The translations under genes and the position numbers were made by a program. This document shows positions 56,171 through 64,000 of a stretch of DNA of 64,000 nucleotides, in pieces. Source of the stretch: Enoplosus armatus (taxonomy: Eukaryota; Chordata; Actinopteri; Centrarchiformes; Enoplosidae); contig NC_092197.1 in assembly GCF_043641665.1 (NCBI RefSeq), positions 17,924,148-17,988,147 of the forward strand. Direction: 5' to 3'. The notes under the pieces were generated by a model, which had not been told where the DNA came from, ran no database searches, and worked only from the letters and a program-made list of their open reading frames with translations. Numbering within the stretch: the stretch's first letter is position 1; every line of letters starts with the position of its first letter.

Positions 56171-56731
56171 TGTTGGCGCTCTCAGTCTCTTCCTATCTGC
56201 GTCTCTCCCTGTTCACCGCCAGCGGTGCTCTGGCGGACTGATGTGCGCCACAGCCTCCTCCATGGTCACAGCTGCACAACCACCACCAGCTCTCTTCCTG
56301 CATCTGCCCGCCTGCCTGCCTTTGACGTAAGAGGGATTCTGCTGGCCTACATTCAGCACAAATCCCACCGTCTGCAGACAGTGTAAACAGAGACACACCA
56401 ACTCCTGCACAGGCACGCGGTGATTAAACACACATCCACAAACACAAAAACAAATCACACAGCACACTTTTTGGGGTTGATGTCTGCTCAGGCTTTAAGC
56501 TATATATCAGACACTCTTCAAAGTTTTAGAGATGATTCTCAAATCAGCAAAGACAAACTAACAGTAGACGTGCACAGAGTGCAAATTTGAGTTAGTGACA
56601 GCACAATGGCTGGGATTTGAAGTTGTTGGGGTTTTTTGGGGGTACTAAAGTGGAAAGTGATATCTGTGTGCCGCTGACATCTCAGGCCTAGGCTTAGTGA
56701 AACAGGGGCACGACTGGAGCTGGCAGCTCAC

Positions 56732-56864
56732 CCATCATAACCCACTTTTTTGATCTTCTGGCCTACAAGGAGAAACCAGAGGACCAGCAGCAGCAGCAGG
56801 GAGACTGCACAGAGCAGATAGGACTGTGTGAATGAAAACCAGACAAACGCTCTGTACTTATACA
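56732..56864 (-). CDS. Unidentified exon candidate with a membrane segment
   Basis: On the minus strand, CTCTGTAG (acceptor ending 56865) is followed by an open frame giving YKYRAFVWFSF, then a strong hydrophobic stretch (SYLLCAVSLLLLLVLWFLLV), then a basic tail QKIKKVGYDG. Either TGA (56730-56728) ends it, or the donor GG|GTGAGC (GT at 56731-56730) continues it. If it is terminal, the product would be a single-pass protein with a tail of about ten residues. I do not recognise the family. It lies about 560 bp upstream of the first tjp2 coding exon on the same strand, so it could be the 3' end of an upstream gene, an unrelated cryptic exon, or chance. Confidence 0.35.
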
Positions 56865-58284
56865 CTACAGAGAAAAAAAGAGAGATGATCTTTCTTTTGG
56901 CACTGTCAGTTGAAATGTCTATCTGGAGTTTCATCTTAAACTGTTCCTGAAAAACCAAGTGGAAAAATAAAGTCTCCAGAATTTTCTTGAACCAAGTGGC
57001 TTTTCCTTGAAACAGGGAAGGGTGCACAGTATGTCTGACAATTGTCTAAGTGACAATAATTCATTCTACAACGAGAGTTTACGAATGCTGGTAAGGTCAG
57101 ATGGCATGTAAATACAAACATTTCCTTGCATTGTAGGTGAGAAGGTATAATATTGCATAAATGCTAACGTTTCATCTAATATTTCATATATGCATATGCA
57201 TATCTCCAAACAATGTTTCAGATTGAAATTTTTGCAGTCTAAATACACTGGTCCTGTCAGGCTACATTACAAACTGGAGCTACAACAGAGAAAACTTCCC
57301 CACCTTTCAAACCAATACCCTGTAAATAGTCAGGTTGTGTGTGAGGATTGAGACAGAAGAAGTGCGTATTATAGAGAATTTAGTTTTCATTCTCAACCGA
57401 GGTGAAATGTGTTGCATCAGTTAAGAAAAGAATCATTAAAAGAAGCACTGCTTTGATATCTCTTTACAAAAGAAAGGTTAAAAAAAAACTGCAGCAGAAG
57501 AGAACGCAACTGTGTGCAGAGAAAGGAAACCTTAACTCATGAAAGTCAGATAAATTACTTAGCAGCAGCGGATGAAAGTGCTGTGGGCAAGGTCAAACCA
57601 GTTTGAATCAGACCGTCTTCTTGTACTCTGTGATATGATTATGATGGCTGCTCGCAGGCAGCCCTGCTGGATAAGCCGTAGCCTCCTGAGTGTTGGCCAT
57701 TACATAACAAAACACGAAACACATTTACACTAATGAGGAGGGAGGTTGAAAATACTGGGTCATCCTCGCAGGACGTGACTTAGAAAACAAATTATTTAGA
57801 GGAAAAGCCGACTCTTTTCAAAAACCAGAAACATAGAATGTGTTGGGAGATTTTAGTTATTACTCAGAAAACTGAATTGAAACAAATTCTCTCTGGGTGA
57901 CATTCAAATTCAAACGTTAAACACAATCGCAGCCTTGAATTGTTTTCTTGTTCTCCCGTTGTGTTAGTGGTTCTCACTAACTGACATTTGGGGGATTTTG
58001 AGATGAATTACTGAGTAAGGGAAAAAACAAAAACAAATGTCCACAATTCAAATGTGTTTCCACATCAATTTCATGACATTTCAAGACAAATAATAACAAA
58101 AAGTGCTTATGCCAAATAGGATGTTTGCATCTTAATACTCAGTAGAGCTGCAAATGAAAATGCTTTAGTATGATTGATTAGCCTACCTAAACTGCTGCCA
58201 ATTCATTTTCTAAAAACTTGAATCGATTAATCAGCTGAATAGTTTCAGCTCGGGTTTCAAGTAGAGCTGGTATTGTTTGAAATG

Positions 58285-58390
58285 TTTCTATATTCAATTG
58301 TATTTATTTATATAGCGCCAAATAACAGAAGTGATCTCAGGGCACTTTTCATATAGAGCCGGTCTAGACCGTACTCTTTCTAATATAATA
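58285..58390 (+). repeat. Fragment of the 'TTTATTTATATAGCGCCAAA' repeat
   Basis: TATTTATTTATATAGCGCCA, GTGATCTCAGGGCACTTTTC and AGCCGGTCTAGACCGTACTC match the order of the fuller copy at 34155-34400. Confidence 0.7.
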
Positions 58391-59986
58391 TAAAACAATA
58401 CTAGTTTCAGTACCACTACCAAAGCAGCTGGAAACTGGATAAAGAAAAACTGGCATGTTTAGTGAAAACGAAAAAAAAAAAGTGAAATAGCATTGAAATT
58501 TTACTGCACTGTGCAAGATGCTGAAATCAAAATAAAGTAAGTAATGTAAGTTTGAATTAAAAATTCACACTTAAGTCGCCATAGTATGTACAATACATGT
58601 GCATACATATGAAGGCCATACTTTTGCTTAGTAACTAACTCAAAACTACCCACCAATGCTTCATTAGGCAGTCTGGGAGTTTCTCTGTTTCATTGTGCTG
58701 ATGTCAGAAAAGTAGAACAACTCTGACCCCTACTGGGGACAGAGCTGCGTTACACCGTGAGGCACAAGAAAGAACAACGCATCCAGAACCAACGACACAC
58801 GAATAACTTTAAAATAAAGCCATTATAATAACCTTGGACATTTGTAGCCTTAAGTCTGTCATGCACTAGGGGCACAACCGTTAACCGCTGCTCCTTGAAA
58901 AAAGGAGAGGTTAATTAAAGACAAAAAAAATGAAGCAAAAATGGTGTTTTGACCACCAAAGGACAGACAAAGTGCACTGTAAATGAGATCAGGCGATCTA
59001 ATACGGGAAAAGTCGATCTATCAAAGAGAGTTATGGGGTCAAACAACGTTTAAAACAGGATTTATTAACTCTGAACGTGTTTCTTTCTAACTCAGCTAGT
59101 TTACCGTTAGTGTGACTAGCTGACAGCTATCACAGCAGGTGCAGCAGGATGCAACAGGCTTCAACAGGGATTCATGGAAACTCCCGAATAATTACTTCTT
59201 CTCAAAAACATGCGTACTAAACACTGTAACAGGAGCGCTATTAGCTGCCAACTTTTGTATGTATGAATACTTTGAATTTGGCTATGGAAGTAACGTTACT
59301 TACGGTGAAATACTGAGTCGCGTATCTGCTCAGAGAGAGCAGCACCCCTCCGTTCACTGGCATCACGCACTTTGAACTATCCGGGACTGGTACTTAAGAT
59401 TTAAACAAAACTCAAAGTAGATGTTTCCGGTGGGATATAAGCCAACGTTTTGAAAAAACAGAGAGTTTCAAAGTCTAAAACTGTAAAAGTCTCGTCTACT
59501 TGACTTGAATATCGCACATTACTTAGTTACTAAAAACGGACATTTAGAGCAAAAATTAGCGCCCACGACTACTAGCTTAGTTCAGTTTATACCAACTGAG
59601 AGCGGGGGAGGGGAATTTACAAAAAAACAACTGATAGGTAACAGTAAACCAAAACAACGTGTTAGAAACTCAACCTCGTTTAAAAATGAAAAACAATGTA
59701 TTTAGCTGTCATTAATAACGAACAGGCGATGAATGTAGATACATGTGTGGTGGGGGCTTGCACCTGTAATACCGCTGAGATGGATCCGTCCACAATTCCC
59801 ATTGATTTTTAGGGAGCCTGCTGTGAGGCTCCCAGACAGGCAGCACAATAACAGATTTAATACAGCATACTGCAGAACTTAATTCAGAGAAAGACACACA
59901 ATCCAAAAAACGCATCGGAGCAGATAGAGGGGATTCATTTGAAATGTGTTTTAGAGTGTATAAAACATATTTTGCATATCCTATAC

Positions 59987-60346
59987 TTACAGTAACTGTC
60001 TTCCAAATGGCAAAAACAAAGTTAGTTTAGTGTGTAGTATTGAAAGTCGCAGTCGGCGTTCCAGTTCATCCCAAAAGTGTTGGATGGGGTTGAGGTCAGG
60101 GCTTTGTTCAGGCCAGTCAAGGTCTTCCACACCAAACTGAGAGAAACATTTCTTGATGGACATGTCTTTGTGAACATTGTCATGTTGAAAGAGGAAAGAG
60201 CTTTCAACAGACTTTTGACACAAAGTTGAAAGCACACCATCACTGCATGTTAAAACGTTAAGATGTACTTTCACTGAAACTAAGGGGCCCAAACCATGAA
60301 AAAAGACCAAAAGTACACACATGTATGTGGACTCAGGTTTGGCCAT
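59987..60346 (-). pseudogene. Tc1/mariner-type transposase fragment
   Basis: A 119-codon minus-strand frame carries the C-terminal catalytic part of a Tc1-like DDE transposase: FLFQHDNVHKDMS corresponds to the second catalytic Asp region, and LDWPEQSPDLNPIQHFWDEL to the third acidic residue region. The N-terminal DNA-binding half and terminal inverted repeats are not visible, so this is a truncated, inactive relic. It is not part of tjp2. Confidence 0.75.
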
Positions 60347-61582
60347 ATAGAGCTATGTGAAAAATGTAAGGCTCTTATACATGAGCAGCTGAGCAGCCAA
60401 GGTCAGGAAAAACTAGATGCGCATGTGCAGCTGTCACACAATAAGCTATTGTTGTTTTTGTGCGTGCATGTGCATGTGCGTGTATGTAATACAAACCATT
60501 CAAGCCTGCCCTTATCTGGTATTTTATCCGCACGAGACAAATCACAGATGCGAACGCCAGCTGACCCCAAAATTGTCCAAAATCCCTAATACCACGACAA
60601 ATTTAACCGTTTCCTTTCAGTTTCCTCCATTTCAACAAATGGTAGAAGCTTTTCTGCTGGCATAAAAGGACAACATTTAATTCAAAAATGTTTAACTTCA
60701 GAGCAGCAATGCCTTAATAATGAAGTAATGAAAATAAAATTACAATATAATTAAGGTCAATCAAGTCAAAGCACCACATTTCACATCAACTGAAATATGT
60801 GAAATATGCCTTAAAATAGGCCATCCTAATGCAAAACAGCTTCACTGGACCTGAATAATTTGTGTGACCAAGTCATTAAAACAATGAAGCTTCCGGGACG
60901 TGACACGTCTCTCTGGTTAATCATCATCCTGGATGCAGGAGAGGGTCACCAAAGCGTAGTTTAATTCAAATAAGGAAAGAGGAAGGAGAGTCTGGGAAAC
61001 ACTGACTCACTAAACCTCATATCTCCAAATCACCACCGAGTCAGAAGAGAAGCAGCCCAGTTTGCAGCTTACCAACTATTTTTAGATAAACAAAAAAAAC
61101 AAAAAAACAAAACAAAATGCATGCATGCATTTTCCAGCTTATCCAATGATGGGATTATGAAAGAGTTTCAAAAGATTAAAATTCATGACATTTTCATTAA
61201 GAGAGAAACCCATAATCATCCAAGTGACATTACGGCATGACAATCACTGGAGCTAGATGGACCTGTGAGGTTTTCAAATGATATCAGTGACATACAGCCA
61301 ATAATATACAGACTTAAGTAGAAATAGAGAAATAAATGCCTTTAAGTCTCAATGTAATCGAGTTGTACGTGTGTAAACAGATATCATGAATATAGCTGCC
61401 TCAGGCTTCCACAGCATAACAAGTGCTAATGCTAATGTTTTAATAGATGTGTATATTCAAAACTGGTGAAAGTATGAGTGCAGACATGTTTGGTATAAAC
61501 ATAAACAGTGGGGCGGTCAACAGGACCACACATACACACACACACTCTACGTCACTCTGAAAACATCATGCGAACAACGTAC

Positions 61583-61712
61583 CATCATAATAGCCGAGTA
61601 GCTGCGTGAAGAGAGGCGGCGGAAGTATAAGTACTGGGCTTCTCTGGACCAGCGGAACTTGCAGTTGGACTTGAGCAGGTCAGTGCTGGTCTGGTCAGAG
61701 CCAGGCTGCTCC
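61583..61712 (-). CDS. Unidentified exon candidate (43 codons)
   Basis: On the minus strand, GTGTGCACAG precedes an open phase-2 frame starting EQPGSDQTSTDLLKS, with CKFRWSREAQYLYFRRLSSR in the middle, and ending SAIMM before a good donor ATG|GTACGT (GT at 61582-61581). Codon choice (CTG, AAG, GAC, CGC) is like the real exons in this window and unlike the AT-rich surroundings. Joined directly to the candidate at 56732-56864 the frame would not match, so at least one more exon would be needed. The family is not recognised. It may belong to a gene whose 5' end lies beyond the window. Confidence 0.45.
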
Positions 61713-62174
61713 CTGTGCACACGAGAGAGAAACACACACTTTGAACTGACAACTCTCTACTACAGACGTGTTACACATAAAATGTCAGTCAAAACCCACA
61801 ACTTTCACTCTGTAGATTTTTGTGGAGAGAGAGCAGCGTGTGACATGTTGCGTCATTTTTAGAAAACATGCTGTGACCTTTCATTTCTTAATTCCCAGGG
61901 TAGTTCTGAAAAGAGGACTCCACTAATTTTACACATAAAAAGGTTACACACATTTCGCACTATTCAGCCTGAAATACCAGCCTTGTACACAGTCTTCTAA
62001 AAGGAGAAAATAACCCTGATGACATCAAAATGATGTCACCAGGGTCATCTCAGCTTGGGCTTTGAGACTACACTTTTTTAAGAGAAAGTTGTGTGACACA
62101 TTGTTTGAAAGACGTGGACATTTAATAAAATAGCCTAAATGAACAAATTAAAATAAAATAAAAATTTTCCAGGC

Positions 62175-62310
62175 AGAGAGCGTCTAATGAAAGATACTAT
62201 CCAGTTGCATTATGGGGAATGTAGGATGCAGTGTTGTTGGAGTTTGACCCCTATTAGTAACTAAAATTCAGGACGTTTTAGCCTCTGCTGCATCAATTTT
62301 GACGATTCTT
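62175..62310. repeat. Second copy of the repeat seen at 2395
   Basis: Shares TTGCATTATGGGGAATG, AATTCAGGACGTTTTAGCCT and GCATCAATTTTGACGATT with 2395-2530. Diverged but co-linear. Confidence 0.6.
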
Positions 62311-62949
62311 TTGTCTCCATCTGTCTCTTGTGAGTCCCCCAACTTAATGGAAGTGCAATACTAAATCACTGGACCACCCCTTTAAGGGTCAGATGTGGGA
62401 AAATATATTTCACCAACATACAACCAATACAAGCTTTTCAATAAACTTTTTTTGCACCCACTTGCGAGGACCATACCAGTGATTTTGCGTGTTTTATCCC
62501 ATTTACTAGAAATCATGTATAAAAAACATCCCGGCTGAATCTTGCAGCTTTCTGAATGCATATTCCCCACCTCACAGGCCTCCATTGGGTTCCATTCATG
62601 CTTGTAAAGTATGAAAGTGAATAAGCGGACTCTGGAAACTGCAATAGTAAAATACGGTAGTAATGTTTGTAAAATTTGTAATGCAGACTTTTCAAATCAA
62701 TCTGCCCCTACAACTTCAGTACCATATAATAATAAAAAGTGATGCATTACACATTTAATTTCATACTGTATGGAAATGAATGAAAAGAAATGACAAAAAA
62801 AATTCTCATCAAAAATGGTCAACTGTAATGTAAAGAGTACATGAGTTGTACTAAGGGAGATTAGGCTTAAACACTGTCCTTCAAGTCCAAATTTAGCCAC
62901 ATGTACACTCCTATCTACAGAGCTGAAAAAAAGTATTGGACGAACATGG

Positions 62950-63075
62950 AAGAAAAGTCAGGGGATCACCAAAGTCAGGAGGATATATCGTCTGTGAACC
63001 ATGAATGTTCTGTACAAAATGTTGTGCCAACCCATCCAGTAGATGTTGAGATATATCACCAAAGTCAGTCTCTGG
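62950..63075 (+). repeat. Common fish interspersed repeat
   Basis: AAAGTCAGGGGATCACCAAAG, ACCATGAATGTTCTGTACAA and CCATCCAGTAGATGTTGAGA are the consensus words of a repeat present in many fish genomes, as recalled. The reverse-strand fragment at 9735-9845 is the same family. Confidence 0.65.
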
Positions 63076-64000
63076 ACAAAGTCCACCCAATTGCTGTTGT
63101 TGTTGGGATATATGTCTTCTGTCTCTATCTAATCTTTTACACAATTAAGTAATGCTAGAGGAGAAACCACACCCTTTCACAGGGATTAAAGATTACAACC
63201 TCTGTTTTGCAGCGGTCAGAACGACAACTAAAACCTTGATTGCTGAAGATATATAAACCAAATGGTCAGATGAGAAAAAGTAGAGCTCTAAATGGTGAAT
63301 AAAAGGCCACGTTTCCCAGAACTAAGCCACCCGTGTGTGGCTCGGAGTAAAGCCAGAGGAGACCAGGCTCACACTGATACTACTGACTATAATACTATAA
63401 TCTGCAGTCTCACTTCAAGAGCAGCATCTCTGACCTGATCGCTAACAACATGTCCCAACACGTGGCGTTCTCCGCCGAGCTGAAGCAACTTCAACTTCAT
63501 GGCAGCAAGTCAGAAATTAGGTTTCTGATGCATTCAGATGGTCTGACTGGATCCAGTCACAGACTGCTGTCATACTGTGCCGAGAGTGAAGAAAGCACAT
63601 TGCCTCTGCATGACTAAACCTGCTGCCCCTTATGCATGAAGCACTGACTTGTAGGCTCAATGAAAACATGAGGAAGGGCTTGGTATCTCCAGGAACCACT
63701 ACGTTAAAAAAAAAAAAAAGACATAACTCACTTCACTCCAATATAGGAAAGATTTTGTAATGCAGGCTTTCTCATTTCAAAGTCTCGAAGATAACCTCGT
63801 GACTGAAATTCCCAATCCTATTTAGGCCAAGCCTCTGTTCAATGAGCTGTAACTACGAAACTACTCAGTCACACTAAGGTGCAAAGGGTAATATTTTACC
63901 TGCCTTACAGGTAAGGCAGTTCATCATACCAACATCACTTCAGTGCCTGTTTGACTCTGAGTTGGGCAATAACTCAATAATAATGTTCAGCGCCTTTCGG

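Larger units (their letters stand above)
56200..64000. other. Upstream region of tjp2, repeat-rich, no complete gene
   Basis: Apart from the two exon candidates (56732-56864, 61583-61712), this holds repeats: a fish 'TTTATATAGCGCC' fragment (58285-58390), a Tc1-like transposase relic (59987-60346), a GCATGCATGCAT run near 61117, a copy of the 2395 repeat (62175-62310) and a common fish repeat (62950-63075). No CpG-rich promoter for tjp2 stands out. Confidence 0.5.

Noticed and set aside
59139..59375. 78-codon plus-strand frame near a GTTAGC-rich segment
   Set aside because: No homology recognised and AT-rich codons; could include an upstream tjp2 leader on the other strand but no donor was convincing.
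63450..63617. 55-codon plus-strand ORF beginning MSQHVAFSAELK
   Set aside because: Decent length for its position but no family match, no splice partners and repeats nearby; not enough to call a gene.

Overview
This is a vertebrate nuclear window, almost certainly from a teleost fish and probably a percomorph. Evidence: short exons with GT-AG introns, orthologues of four well-known vertebrate genes, many long (CA)n arrays, and several fish-type interspersed repeats. There is no operon-like or prokaryotic structure. Exon chains below were built by eye from splice sites, reading phase and remembered human protein sequence. For the three complete genes the summed coding lengths are exact multiples of three, which supports the models.

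Layout. (1) 1-4440, plus: the 3' two-thirds of slc30a5 (zinc transporter ZnT5), whose 5' exons lie outside the window. (2) 4650-17178, minus: complete mamdc2, 15 coding exons and about 692 aa, a secreted protein with four MAM domains. It is tail-to-tail with slc30a5. (3) 17.2-21.8 kb: intergenic, with a LINE-like tail and a small promoter-like island. (4) about 21.9-39.5 kb, plus: complete apba1 (X11alpha/Mint1), one inferred non-coding exon plus 12 coding exons, about 1169 aa, with a PTB domain and two PDZ domains. (5) 39.6-56.2 kb, minus: complete tjp2 (ZO-2), 24 coding exons and about 1247 aa, with three PDZ domains, SH3, guanylate kinase-like domain and C-terminal TEL. It is tail-to-tail with apba1, with about 150 bp between the predicted poly(A) sites. 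(6) 56.2-64 kb: mostly repeats, a Tc1-like transposase relic, and two unidentified minus-strand exon candidates, one encoding a membrane segment.

In human, MAMDC2, APBA1 and TJP2 lie together at 9q21 while SLC30A5 is at 5q13; both regions are on chicken Z, so the linkage is probably ancestral. The genes form no pathway: zinc loading of the secretory route, matrix/proteoglycan, presynaptic scaffolding and tight-junction scaffolding.

The most interesting signals are small. The apba1 leader, if spliced as predicted, chains two uORFs into the main ORF through two successive ATGA stop/start overlaps. The apba1 N terminus keeps the CASK-binding motif but appears to have lost half of the Munc18-binding region. 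A tjp2 splice acceptor sits at the end of a 129-bp dinucleotide repeat. A 112-bp (CA)n starts exactly at the apba1 stop codon. There is also a 48-bp coding minisatellite in the tjp2 linker, a GC-AG intron in mamdc2, and a 118-bp duplication in apba1 intron 1. I found no clearly new biological system.
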